From Streptomyces sp. ISL-98 (GTDB taxonomy: Bacteria > Actinomycetota > Actinomycetes > Streptomycetales > Streptomycetaceae): a stretch of 64,000 nucleotides of DNA. Below are positions 26,665-34,978 of this stretch, piece after piece. The stretch spans positions 383,209-447,208 of the forward strand of contig NZ_JAGGPB010000001.1 in NCBI RefSeq assembly GCF_018614055.1, written 5' to 3'. The notes below the pieces were generated by a model, which worked only from the letters and a program-made list of their open reading frames with translations, was not told the DNA's origin and did no database searches. Numbering within the stretch: the stretch's first letter is position 1; each line of letters begins with the position of its first letter. The translations under genes were made by a program, and so were the position numbers.

Positions 26665-26725
26665 TTCCCAGGGGCTGTTCCTCTCCACCCGGATCGACCG
26701 GATCTCCCCGGAAGGAACACCTCCG

Positions 26726-28612
26726 ATGCTCATCAGCACCCTCCTCGACGACACCCGCCCCTTCGCTCTCCTGCGCAGGCGCACCCCCGGCCACGACCAC
26801 GACACCGTCGAGCTGCTGATCGGGGACGTGCACGAGGCCGCGCGCCTCGCGGACATCCCGGTCGGCGACACACCGGTGCTCGCGCTGGTGCCGTTCCGGC
26901 AGATCAGGGAGCGCGGGTTCGACGTACGGGACGACGGGACGCCGCTCAGTGTGCTGGTCGCCGACGAGACGTACGTACTGCCGCTCGGCGAGGTCCTGGA
27001 GCAGTTGCCCGCGCACCATGTACGGGTCGACGGCGGGGCATTCGACGTCGATGACGAGGAGTACGCCGGCATCGTGCGGCGCGTCATCGAGGACGAGATC
27101 GGCCAGGGCGAGGGCGCGAATTTCGTCATCCGCCGCACCTTCGAGGGCGACATCCCCGGCTTCGGGCGGGCCGACGCGCTCGCCCTCTTCCGGCGGCTGC
27201 TCGCCGGGGAGCGGGGCGCGTACTGGACGTTCGTCGTGCACACCGGGGAGCGCACGCTGGTCGGGGCCAGTCCCGAGGTACATGTGCGGATGTCCGGCGG
27301 GACGGTCGTGATGAATCCGATCAGCGGGACGTACCGCTATCCGGCGGACGGGCCGAGCGCCGAGGCGCTGCTGGAATTCCTGGGCGACCGCAAGGAGACC
27401 GAGGAGCTCTCCATGGTCGTCGACGAGGAGCTCAAGATGATGTGCACCGTCGGCGACATGGGCGGGGTCGTCGTCGGGCCCCGGCTCAAGGAGATGTCCC
27501 ACCTGGCGCACACCGAGTACGAGCTCAGGGGCCGCTCTTCGCTGGATGTACGGGAGGTGCTGCGGGAGACGATGTTCGCGGCGACGGTCACGGGCTCGCC
27601 CGTACAGAACGCCTGCCGTGTCATCGAGCGCCACGAGGTGGGCGGGCGCGGCTACTACGCGGGTGCGCTGGCCCTGATCGGGCAGGACGAGGCGGGTACG
27701 CAGACCCTGGACTCGCCCATCCTGATCCGTACGGCCGACATCTCCCCGGACGGCCGTCTGCGGGTGCCCGTCGGGGCGACGCTGGTCCGCCACTCCGACC
27801 CGCACAGCGAGGTGGCGGAGACGCACGCCAAGGCGGCGGGCGTACTGGCGGCGCTGGGTGTACGTCCCGGTCGGCCGCAGGACACGGCCGTACGGCCCGC
27901 CCTGGCGGACGATCCGCGCGTACGGGCCGCGCTAGACGCACGGCGGCTGGACCTGGCTCCCTTCTGGCTGAAGATGCAGGAGCGGGGCGCCGACCTTGCC
28001 AGCCACGCTCTGGTGGTCGACGGCGAGGACACCTTCACGGCGATGCTCGCGCATGTGCTGCGGGCGTCCGGTCTTGAGGTGACGGTACGGAGGTACGACG
28101 AGCCCGGGCTGCGGGAGACGGCCCTCGGTCACCAAGGGCCCGTGGTGCTGGGCCCGGGCCCCGGAAACCCGGCCGACACGGCCGACCCGAAGATGCGGGT
28201 CCTGCGGGAGCTGGCGGCGGAGCTCGTGGGCTCGCATCCGTACGGGGTGCTGGGGGTCTGCCTCGGGCATGAGCTGATCGCGGCGGAGCTGGGGCTTGCG
28301 ATCGTACGGAAGGACGTGCCGTACCAGGGTGCGCAGGAGCGGATCGACTTCTTCGGGCGGGAGGAGGTTGTGGGGTACTACAACAGCTTCACCGCGCGGT
28401 GTGATGACGCCGGGGCGGCTGAGTTGGCTGCGCACGGCGTCGAAGTCGCCCGCGACCTGGGGACGGGCGAGGTGCACGCGGTGCGGGGGCCGGGCTTTGC
28501 TGGGGTGCAGTTCCATCCGGAGTCGGTGCTGACGCTGCGCGGGGCGGCGATTGTGGGGGAGCTGGTGGGGAGCGTTGTTGCTGGTGCTTCGCGGGCCGGG
28601 GCCGGGGCCTGA
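26726..28612 (+). CDS. trpE: Fused anthranilate synthase (TrpE-TrpG)
   Basis: 628 aa from ATG 26726 (GGAAGGA upstream). The N-terminal chorismate-binding domain carries FVIRRTFEG, GASPEVHVRMSGGTVVMNPISGTYRYP, KETEELSMVVDEELKMM and GSPVQNACRVIERHE. The C-terminal glutamine amidotransferase has the nucleophile Cys512 in GVCLGHE and His597/Glu599 in FHPES. Single-chain TrpEG is known in Streptomyces; PhzE-type ADIC synthases look similar. The Trp-codon leader and attenuator immediately upstream argue for tryptophan biosynthesis. Function and regulation are therefore well supported. Confidence 0.93.
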   Translation: MLISTLLDDTRPFALLRRRTPGHDHDTVELLIGDVHEAARLADIPVGDTPVLALVPFRQIRERGFDVRDDGTPLSVLVADETYVLPLGEVLEQLPAHHVRVDGGAFDVDDEEYAGIVRRVIEDEIGQGEGANFVIRRTFEGDIPGFGRADALALFRRLLAGERGAYWTFVVHTGERTLVGASPEVHVRMSGGTVVMNPISGTYRYPADGPSAEALLEFLGDRKETEELSMVVDEELKMMCTVGDMGGVVVGPRLKEMSHLAHTEYELRGRSSLDVREVLRETMFAATVTGSPVQNACRVIERHEVGGRGYYAGALALIGQDEAGTQTLDSPILIRTADISPDGRLRVPVGATLVRHSDPHSEVAETHAKAAGVLAALGVRPGRPQDTAVRPALADDPRVRAALDARRLDLAPFWLKMQERGADLASHALVVDGEDTFTAMLAHVLRASGLEVTVRRYDEPGLRETALGHQGPVVLGPGPGNPADTADPKMRVLRELAAELVGSHPYGVLGVCLGHELIAAELGLAIVRKDVPYQGAQERIDFFGREEVVGYYNSFTARCDDAGAAELAAHGVEVARDLGTGEVHAVRGPGFAGVQFHPESVLTLRGAAIVGELVGSVVAGASRAGAGA

Positions 28613-28628
28613 GCGGTGGGGCGAAACG

Positions 28629-28658
28629 CCGGACGGGCCGCTTTTCCGGCCCGTCCGG
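28629..28658. terminator. Bidirectional terminator between trpEG and pfkA
   Basis: Perfect 11-bp stem CCGGACGGGCC / GGCCCGTCCGG with an 8-nt loop containing TTTT, in the 53-bp gap between the convergent genes. Confidence 0.85.
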
Positions 28659-28665
28659 GCTCCGC

Positions 28666-29694
28666 TCAGCCGAAGAAGACGCCCACCTCCTCGTACAGCT
28701 TCGGGTCGACCGTCTTCAGGCGGGACGTCGCCTCCCCCATCGGCACCCGCACGATGTCCGTCCCCTGGAGGGCGACCATCTTGCCGAAGTCGCCGTCCCG
28801 TACCGCCTCGATCGCGTGCAGCCCGAAGCGGGTCGCCAGCCACCGGTCGAAAGCGCTCGGCGTGCCGCCGCGCTGGACGTGGCCGAGAACCGTGGTCCTC
28901 GCCTCCTTGCCCGTGCGCTTCTCGATCTCCTTGGCCAGCCACTCGCCGACGCCCGACAGACGGACGTGCCCGAAGGAGTCCAGCGTGCCGTCCTTGAGCA
29001 CCATCTCGCCGTCCTTGGGCATCGCGCCCTCCGCGACGACGACGATCGGGGCGTACGACGCCTTGAAGCGGGAGGTGATCCAGCCGCAGACCTGCTCGAT
29101 GTCGAAGCGCTGCTCGGGGATGAGGATGACGTTCGCGCCGCCCGCGAGCCCGGAGTGCAGGGCGATCCAGCCCGCGTGCCGGCCCATGACCTCGACGACG
29201 AGGACGCGCATGTGCGACTCGGCGGTGGTGTGGAGGCGGTCGATGGCCTCCGTCGCGATGCCGACCGCGGTGTTGAAGCCGAAGGTGTAGTCGGTGGCGG
29301 ACAGGTCATTGTCGATGGTCTTGGGTACGCCGACGCATTTGATGCCGTACTCGTCGGACAGGCGCGTGGCGACACCGAGCGTGTCCTCGCCGCCGATCAC
29401 GATGAGCGAGTCGACCTCGTACTTGGCGAGGTTGTCCTTGACGCGGCGGATGCCGTTCTCCGCCTGGAGGGGGTTGGTGCGCGAGGAGCCGAGGACGGTG
29501 CCGCCGCGGGGCAGGATGCCGCGGACGGCCGGAATGTCGAGCCGTACGGTGTCGCCTTCGAGCGGCCCGCGCCACCCGTCCCTGAAGCCGGTGAAGTCGT
29601 AGCCGTACTCCTGCACGCCCTTGCGGACGACAGCGCGGATGACCGCGTTGAGACCGGGGCAGTCGCCTCCCCCGGTCAGTACTCCGACCCGCAT
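28666..29694 (-). CDS. pfkA: 6-phosphofructokinase, group III, PPi-type residues
   Basis: 342 aa from ATG 29694 (AAGGGA 7-8 nt upstream). It phosphorylates fructose-6-phosphate in glycolysis. Motifs: GVLTGGGDCPGLNAVIR, GGTVLGSSRTNP, PKTIDNDLSATDYTFGFNTA (catalytic Asp128), MGRHAGWIAL, IPEQRFDIE and GHVQRGGTPSAFDR. At the phosphoryl-donor site it has GGEDT (Asp104) and Lys125 in PKTIDND, the combination found in PPi-dependent enzymes. ATP-dependent PFKs usually have Gly at position 104. Streptomyces carry several pfkA copies, so the donor of this one should not be assumed to be ATP. Confidence 0.93.
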   Translation of the reverse strand: MRVGVLTGGGDCPGLNAVIRAVVRKGVQEYGYDFTGFRDGWRGPLEGDTVRLDIPAVRGILPRGGTVLGSSRTNPLQAENGIRRVKDNLAKYEVDSLIVIGGEDTLGVATRLSDEYGIKCVGVPKTIDNDLSATDYTFGFNTAVGIATEAIDRLHTTAESHMRVLVVEVMGRHAGWIALHSGLAGGANVILIPEQRFDIEQVCGWITSRFKASYAPIVVVAEGAMPKDGEMVLKDGTLDSFGHVRLSGVGEWLAKEIEKRTGKEARTTVLGHVQRGGTPSAFDRWLATRFGLHAIEAVRDGDFGKMVALQGTDIVRVPMGEATSRLKTVDPKLYEEVGVFFG

Positions 29695-29805
29695 GGAATT
29701 GTCCCTTCGCCGCATCCAGCTGTGCCGTGTGCGGCCACGCTAGCGGTGAGCCAGGTCACAGCGACACGGCGCGGGAGGTCGATCCGGGGTCGCACCGGGG
29801 TCCAA

Positions 29806-30480
29806 CTAGGCGTCGTCGAGGCCGCGTTCGATCGCGTACCGCACGAGCTCCACGCGGTTGTGCAGCTGGAGCTTGCCCAGGGTGTTCTGCACATGGTTCT
29901 GGACGGTGCGGTGCGAGATCACCAGGCGTTCGGCGATCTGCTTGTACGAGAGCCCCTTGGCGACCAGCCGCAGCACTTCGGTCTCGCGGTCGGTGAGCTG
30001 CGGAGCCTTCGGCTCGTCGGACGCGGCGGGCGCCGGGTCGGAGGCCAGTCGGCGGTACTCACCGAGGACCAGGCCGGCCAGACCCGGCGTGAAGACCGGG
30101 TCCCCGGCGGCCGTGCGGCGTACCGCGTCGATGAGCTCTTCGGGACTGGCCGACTTCAGCAGATAGCCCGTCGCACCGGACTTCACCGCTTCCAGTACGT
30201 CGGCGTGCTCACCGCTCGCGGACAGGACGAGGACCCGCAGTGCCGGGTCGGCGCCGACGAGCTCCTTGCAGACCTGGACGCCGGGCATGGAGGGCAGGTT
30301 GAGGTCGAGTACAAGGACCTGGGGTGCGGTGGCCTGGGCTCGGCGTACCGCCTGCGGGCCGTCGCCGGCCGTGGCGACGATGTCGAAGCCGGCCGCCTCC
30401 AGGTCGCGGGCGACCGCGTCCCGCCACATCGGGTGGTCGTCGACCACCATCACCTTGATCTTCTGCTGCTCGTCGCTCAT
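29806..30480 (-). CDS. macR: MacR-like NarL/LuxR response regulator
   Basis: 224 aa from ATG 30480, which overlaps the stop of the kinase gene (ATGA). Receiver domain: Asp14-Asp15, phosphoacceptor Asp59 in VLVLDLNLPSMPG, the switch region VLSASGE and Lys in LLKSASPEEL. The LuxR-type HTH lies at about 160-224 (LTDRETEVLRLVAKGLSYKQIAERLVISHRTVQNHVQNTL). Position between pfkA and the kinase, which is followed by an acyltransferase, matches SCO2120 (MacR), a regulator of morphogenesis and actinorhodin in S. coelicolor. The symbol rests on synteny and sequence recall. Confidence 0.88.
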   Translation of the reverse strand: MSDEQQKIKVMVVDDHPMWRDAVARDLEAAGFDIVATAGDGPQAVRRAQATAPQVLVLDLNLPSMPGVQVCKELVGADPALRVLVLSASGEHADVLEAVKSGATGYLLKSASPEELIDAVRRTAAGDPVFTPGLAGLVLGEYRRLASDPAPAASDEPKAPQLTDRETEVLRLVAKGLSYKQIAERLVISHRTVQNHVQNTLGKLQLHNRVELVRYAIERGLDDA

Positions 30481-31715
30481 CGCGCCTGTCCTGCCTTCCC
30501 CCGTGGAACCTTCAGTTCGACTTCTGTGCCCTGCCCCGGTACCGAGATCAGCTCCGCCGTGCCGCCGATGTCCCGCAGCCGCCCGCGGATCGACAGGGCC
30601 ACCCCGAGGCGCCCCTCCCCCTCGGCCTGGGCGAGCCTGCCGTCCGGGATGCCGGGACCGTCGTCCCGTACCGTCACGATCACTTCCTCCGGCCAGTCCT
30701 CGACCAGGATCCAGGCCTGGGCGTCCTCGCCGGCGTGCCTGCGGACATTGTCCAGTGCGGCACTGACAGCCGCCGCGAGCTCCATGGCCGCCGCCGGTTC
30801 GAGCAGGACCGGGGCGCCGGGCTCCGCGAAGCAGACCTTCGAGCCGGCGTGCGGGGCGAGCAGGGAGCGCAGGTCGCAGACACGCCCTCCGCCTTCGCCG
30901 TCCTCGTCGTCCTCTTCGGCGTCGACTTCGACCGTACGGACCACCGCACCCAGCGACGCGTCCTCCGAGGCGCGCGTCGCCGGCACCAGGCCGGTGGAGA
31001 CCAGGGTGCGCAGGGCGACTTCCTGCTCCCCGGCCATCCGGCCCAGTTCGGCGGCCTCGCCGCCGAGGGAGGCGCCGCGCCGCTGCACCATGGCGAGGAC
31101 CTGGAGCACGCTGTCGTGAATGTCGCGGGCCAGGCGCTCGCGCTCGCGGGTGGCGGCCTCGATCTCCAGGGCGCGGGCGAGGGTGCGCTCGGAGGCGCGG
31201 GCGACCTCGACGACGTAACCGATGGCGATGGAGGCGACCCACACCAGCAGGACGTTGTGGAAGGTGTCCCTGCTGGGCTCGCCGCGCTCGACGATGTTGG
31301 CGACGGCGACGAAGGACGAAGCGAAACCGGCCCAGCGCCAGCCGCCCTTGATGGCGAACGCGAGGACGGAGCCCGCTGTCCATATCGTCGGCAGGGTGGG
31401 GCCGTCGATCTGCTGCGCCTGGGCGTCGGCGAGCGGGGTGAGCATGATGCCGGTGAGGGCGATCGTCAGGTCGGCGACGAGGAAACGCTTGGTGCAGCTC
31501 GCCGCGTTCGCCACCTTGGGGAGCGTGGCCAGCGTCCAAACCGCCAGCACCGCGAGGAAGGCGACCGCCACCCACGGGCGCTCGAACTTCTCCCGCGAGA
31601 ACACGAAGAGGAGCACCGCGTAGATCATCGTCATGATGCGGTAGCCGGTCAGCGCACGCCACAGCGGCTGCTCGACCGACATACGTACGACGCGCTCGCG
31701 CCGGGTCTTGGCCAT
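30477..31715 (-). CDS. macS: MacS-like sensor histidine kinase
   Basis: 412 aa. ATG 31715 was chosen (AGGGGTGGGG upstream; the preceding ATG is too close to it). Five or so membrane spans occupy residues 25-170, with almost no extracytoplasmic domain, so sensing is probably intramembrane. The HisKA_3 dimerisation segment is ERERLARDIHDSVLQVLAMVQRRG with His200, followed by an HATPase_c domain (AALDNVRRHAGEDA, VRDDGPGIPDGR, GRLGVALSIRGRL). It pairs with the overlapping response regulator. An acidic insert (AEEDDEDGEGGG) interrupts the linker. Confidence 0.9.
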   Translation of the reverse strand: MAKTRRERVVRMSVEQPLWRALTGYRIMTMIYAVLLFVFSREKFERPWVAVAFLAVLAVWTLATLPKVANAASCTKRFLVADLTIALTGIMLTPLADAQAQQIDGPTLPTIWTAGSVLAFAIKGGWRWAGFASSFVAVANIVERGEPSRDTFHNVLLVWVASIAIGYVVEVARASERTLARALEIEAATRERERLARDIHDSVLQVLAMVQRRGASLGGEAAELGRMAGEQEVALRTLVSTGLVPATRASEDASLGAVVRTVEVDAEEDDEDGEGGGRVCDLRSLLAPHAGSKVCFAEPGAPVLLEPAAAMELAAAVSAALDNVRRHAGEDAQAWILVEDWPEEVIVTVRDDGPGIPDGRLAQAEGEGRLGVALSIRGRLRDIGGTAELISVPGQGTEVELKVPRGKAGQAR

Positions 31716-31740
31716 CATCCCCACCCCTGGACGGACGCCG

Positions 31741-32511
31741 TTACGCGTCTGACCGTTCCGCCGTTCCGGCCTTCTCGGCCTTCGCAGCCTTCTCGGCCTC
31801 CGCCCTCTCGGCCTTGGCCGCCTTCTCCGCATCGGCGATCTGGCGCTTCGCCGCCGTCGCGTAGACGTCGACGTACTCCTGGCCGGAGAGCTTCATGATC
31901 TCGTACATGACCTCGTCGGTCACCGAGCGCAGGATGAACCGGTCGCCGTCCATGCCGTGATAGCGGCTGAAGTCGAGCGGCTTGCCGATCCTGATCCCCG
32001 GACGCATAAGCTTCGGTACGACCTTGCCGGGCGGCTGGATCTTCTCCGTGTCGATCATCGCGACCGGGATCACCGGCGCCCCGGTGGCGAGCGCCACGCG
32101 CGCCAGGCCGCCGGGCTTGCCCCGGTAGAGACGGCCGTCGGGCGAACGGGTGCCCTCCGGGTAGATGCCGAAGAGGCCACCGCCCTCGATGACCTGAATG
32201 CCGGCCTTGATCGCCGCCTCACCCGCGCCGCGCGCGCCCGAACGGTCCACGGGCAGCTGGCCGACGCCCTTGAAGAAGGCCGCCGTCAGCTTTCCCTTCA
32301 CGCCGGGCGAGGTGAAGTACTCGGCCTTGGCGATGAAGGTGACCTTGCGGTCGAGGACCGCGGGCAGGAAGAAGGAGTCCGAGAAGGACAGGTGATTGCT
32401 CGCGAGGATCGCCGGTCCCTCGGCGGGAATGTTCTCGAGGCCCTCCACCCAGGGTCTGAAGGCAACCTTCAGTGACCCTCCGATGGAGAACTTCATTGCG
32501 CCGTAGATCAA
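31741..32511 (-). CDS. 1-acyl-sn-glycerol-3-phosphate acyltransferase (PlsC family)
   Basis: 256 aa from TTG 32511; ATG 32496 is an alternative. It acylates lysophosphatidic acid to phosphatidic acid at the membrane. The catalytic H(x4)D is NHLSFSD (His40, Asp45), the phosphate-binding motif is PEGTRSPDG (118-126) and a PVAMIDT strand follows. The last 33 residues are a Lys/Glu/Ala-rich helical tail absent from minimal PlsC proteins. The stop lies 25 bp before the MacS start on the same strand, so the three genes may be one operon. The mycobacterial counterpart by neighbourhood is Rv2182c. Confidence 0.92.
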   Translation of the reverse strand: MIYGAMKFSIGGSLKVAFRPWVEGLENIPAEGPAILASNHLSFSDSFFLPAVLDRKVTFIAKAEYFTSPGVKGKLTAAFFKGVGQLPVDRSGARGAGEAAIKAGIQVIEGGGLFGIYPEGTRSPDGRLYRGKPGGLARVALATGAPVIPVAMIDTEKIQPPGKVVPKLMRPGIRIGKPLDFSRYHGMDGDRFILRSVTDEVMYEIMKLSGQEYVDVYATAAKRQIADAEKAAKAERAEAEKAAKAEKAGTAERSDA

Positions 32512-32687
32512 CTCGAGTGCCTCTTCTTCCTTTGTCTGTCGAACAGACCTTAACCCGTGCGAGACCTGCGCTCTCGCTCACAAGGCCCCGGCGGACCTGG
32601 TCCGTGTCAGTCCGGTCGCGTACGGTGAAGTACATCTTGAGCACCCCCTTTTTCTCGTCGTCCGAGACTCATGAACAGGAGACCCCG

Positions 32688-33467
32688 GTGCCGGTCCTTC
32701 CTGGAGCCGAGCCGTTCCGCCACGAGGGCGGAGAGGTCGGCGTCCTCCTCTGTCACGGCTTCACCGGTTCCCCGCAGTCGCTGCGCCCCTGGGCCGAGCA
32801 TCTGGCCGAGCGCGGACTGACCGTCTCCCTGCCGCTGCTCCCCGGGCACGGCACCCGCTGGGAAGACATGCAGGTCACGACCTGGCAGGACTGGTACGCG
32901 GAGGTCGACCGCGAGCTGCGCGTCCTCGTCGACCGGTGCAGCCAGGTCTTCGTCTTCGGCCTCTCGATGGGCGGCGCTCTGACGCTGCGCCTGGCCGCCA
33001 AGCACGGGGACGCGATCTCCGGAATCGTCGTGGTCAACCCGGCGAACAAGGTGCACGGCCTGTCGGCGTACGCGCTGCCGGTGGCCCGCCATCTTGTCCG
33101 TACGACAAAGGGGCTGCGCAGCGACATCGCGAAGGCGGGCGGGGAAGAGGTCGGCTACGACCGGGTCCCGCTGCACGCCGCACACTCCGTGCGGAACTTC
33201 TTCAAGATTGTCGACACCGAGCTGCCGCAGGTCACGCAGCCGATGCTGCTCCTGCACAGCCCGCAGGACCATGTGGTGCCGGCTGCCGACTCGGCCCGGA
33301 TCCTCGGCCGGGTCTCCTCGACGGACGTCACCGAGATCCTGCTGGAACAGAGCTACCACGTCGCGACGTTGGACCACGACGCGGAGCGGATCTTCGACGA
33401 GAGTTATGCGTTCATCGGCCGCCTCGCTCCGAGTGTCGGGACGAAGGGGAGCACGACCGGTGGCTGA
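32688..33467 (+). CDS. Alpha/beta hydrolase, carboxylesterase (Est30-like)
   Basis: 259 aa from GTG 32688, preceded by AGGAG with 6-nt spacing; frames extending further upstream lack a good start. The fold and catalytic triad are clear: oxyanion segment LLCHGFTGSPQSLRPWAEHL, nucleophile Ser93 in GLSMGG, Asp194 in SPQDHVVP and His224 in SYHVATLDHD. Length and motifs match the monoglyceride-lipase-like carboxylesterase family exemplified by Geobacillus Est30. Substrate is unknown. It is divergent from the acyltransferase and overlaps the next gene by 8 bp. Confidence 0.92.
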   Translation: MPVLPGAEPFRHEGGEVGVLLCHGFTGSPQSLRPWAEHLAERGLTVSLPLLPGHGTRWEDMQVTTWQDWYAEVDRELRVLVDRCSQVFVFGLSMGGALTLRLAAKHGDAISGIVVVNPANKVHGLSAYALPVARHLVRTTKGLRSDIAKAGGEEVGYDRVPLHAAHSVRNFFKIVDTELPQVTQPMLLLHSPQDHVVPAADSARILGRVSSTDVTEILLEQSYHVATLDHDAERIFDESYAFIGRLAPSVGTKGSTTGG

Positions 33468-34119
33468 GCACGACGCGGAGCCCGCGGGCCGCGAGGAGGA
33501 ACGGGAGCCGGAGGAGACTGCGGCGGACGGTGGCAGTGGTGCTGCCGAGAAGCCTGTCGACGAGCAGGCTCTCTGGGCGGAGATCGTCGCCGGGTACGGC
33601 GAGGAGCCGCCGGACCCTCCGGGCGCGAAGCCGTTCAAGTCGGTGGAAGACCTGTCCCTGCTGGACGGCGACCGGAACAGTGAGGGGGACGGCGACCGGC
33701 CGAAGAAGTCGCTGAAGAAGGACCCCGAGGCGGACGGGGCCGGTCAGGACGATGCCGAGCCGGACAGACCGCTCGGCAGCTCCGTCGTCTTCGCTCCCGG
33801 TGTCGGCGGTCCGCGCGACTACTCCGTGGAGGAGCCGAGCGACGACGACCTCGACGAGAGCGACGAGGGCCACTTCGTCCCGCCGGAGCCCCCGCCGCTG
33901 CCGGCCGCCGACACCACGGCCAAGTTCGCCTGGCTCGCGGTCATCGGCGGACCGCTGCTGCTGCTCGCGGCGGTGCTGTTGCAGTGGGACATGACGTGGT
34001 GGCTGACGACGCTGGGGGTCGGTGGCTTCCTGGGTGGATTCGCCACGTTGGTAGGGCGAATGTCGCACGACGACGAGGACGGCGACGGCGACGACCCCGG
34101 GCGGGGTGCGGTCGTTTAG
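33460..34119 (+). CDS. Acidic hypothetical protein with C-terminal membrane hairpin
   Basis: 219 aa from GTG 33460 (GGGGAG upstream), overlapping the esterase stop by 8 bp. The first 145 residues are highly acidic and Pro/Gly-rich, probably disordered, with a conserved-looking segment EQALWAEIVAGYGEEP. Two spans follow (FAWLAVIGGPLLLLAAVLLQW and WWLTTLGVGGFLGGFATLVG) and the protein ends in an acidic tail. Both ends should be cytoplasmic. I do not recognise a named family beyond a conserved Streptomyces membrane protein. Coupling suggests a link to the esterase. Confidence 0.8.
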   Translation: MAEHDAEPAGREEEREPEETAADGGSGAAEKPVDEQALWAEIVAGYGEEPPDPPGAKPFKSVEDLSLLDGDRNSEGDGDRPKKSLKKDPEADGAGQDDAEPDRPLGSSVVFAPGVGGPRDYSVEEPSDDDLDESDEGHFVPPEPPPLPAADTTAKFAWLAVIGGPLLLLAAVLLQWDMTWWLTTLGVGGFLGGFATLVGRMSHDDEDGDGDDPGRGAVV

Positions 34120-34159
34120 CGCGCGTCGAGGTGCGCGGCGCGGCGGGCTTGGGGAAAAG

Positions 34160-34915
34160 CTACTTCGCCGGAACCCGCAGCGCCGCCAGCACCGGCAGGT
34201 GGTCCGTGGCCGCCTTGACGTCCGCTTCCGGCAGGCCCAACGGGACCCCGCAGCCCAGGACTTCGATGCCCTCGGTCGCGAAGATCGCGTCGATACGCTG
34301 ATGCGGACTGTCCGGCGTCGACGTGTATTCGCCGCCCCACGGCTTCACCGCCCAGCAGTCCTGAAGCTCGCCCGCCAGCCGCCGGAAAGTACGGCTGTCC
34401 GGGCGGTCGTTGAGATCGCCGCCCGCGATCGCATGCGGTACGCCCATCGCCGCGAGGCGGTCCAGCAGCATCCCGCCCTGCGCGTACCGCTCCTCGGCCT
34501 GGAGGCTCAGGTGGCAGCTCAGTACGCCGAACCTCGCGCCCCCCATCCGTACCACCGCCGTCGCGAACCCCCGCTGATGCAGCCCCGGCGTACGCGGCAG
34601 CAGTACGTCCTCCGTACGCTCCACCGTCGCCCGCAGCGAGCACAGCAGCATCGGCCCCGACGCCGTGGCCCCACCGCTCAGCATCACCAGCTCCGTCTTG
34701 GCGGCGAGCCGCGCCGCGTGCTTGCGCCAGCGGAAGAACCGCGGGGCCTCCTGTACAAGCACGAGGTCCGGCTCGCAGGCCCGGATGACGCGGGCCAGCG
34801 CGTCCTCGTCGTCGCGCATCGAGCGGATGTTGTAGCTCAGCACCCGGATCACGGCGGAACCGTCCGGCTCGGTACGGGAGTTGGGGAGCGTACTCGTCAC
34901 GTCACTCGTCGCCAT
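34160..34915 (-). CDS. Endonuclease/exonuclease/phosphatase family protein
   Basis: 251 aa from ATG 34915; a TTG three codons upstream is a weaker option. The EEP fold is recognisable from IRVLSYNIRSMRDDEDAL (metal-binding Asn), DLVLVQEAPRF (metal Glu), FGVLSCHLSL (catalytic His), IAGGDLNDRPDS (Asp/Asn) and RIDAIFA ... ATDHLPVLAAL (final Asp-His). Members cut DNA, RNA, phosphoinositides or sphingomyelin, and the substrate cannot be chosen from sequence. There is no signal peptide, so it is cytoplasmic. It lies 63 bp downstream of glkA on the same strand. Confidence 0.9.
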   Translation of the reverse strand: MATSDVTSTLPNSRTEPDGSAVIRVLSYNIRSMRDDEDALARVIRACEPDLVLVQEAPRFFRWRKHAARLAAKTELVMLSGGATASGPMLLCSLRATVERTEDVLLPRTPGLHQRGFATAVVRMGGARFGVLSCHLSLQAEERYAQGGMLLDRLAAMGVPHAIAGGDLNDRPDSRTFRRLAGELQDCWAVKPWGGEYTSTPDSPHQRIDAIFATEGIEVLGCGVPLGLPEADVKAATDHLPVLAALRVPAK

Positions 34916-34978
34916 GCGGATCAAGATACGACGATGCCCGCCGCACCCCCAGAGGGCGCGGCGGGCAAAGAAGCATGG

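Noticed and set aside
26726..28612. Phenazine-type PhzE (ADIC synthase)
   Set aside because: The fused architecture fits, but the Trp-codon leader and attenuator immediately upstream and the absence of other phz genes favour anthranilate synthase.
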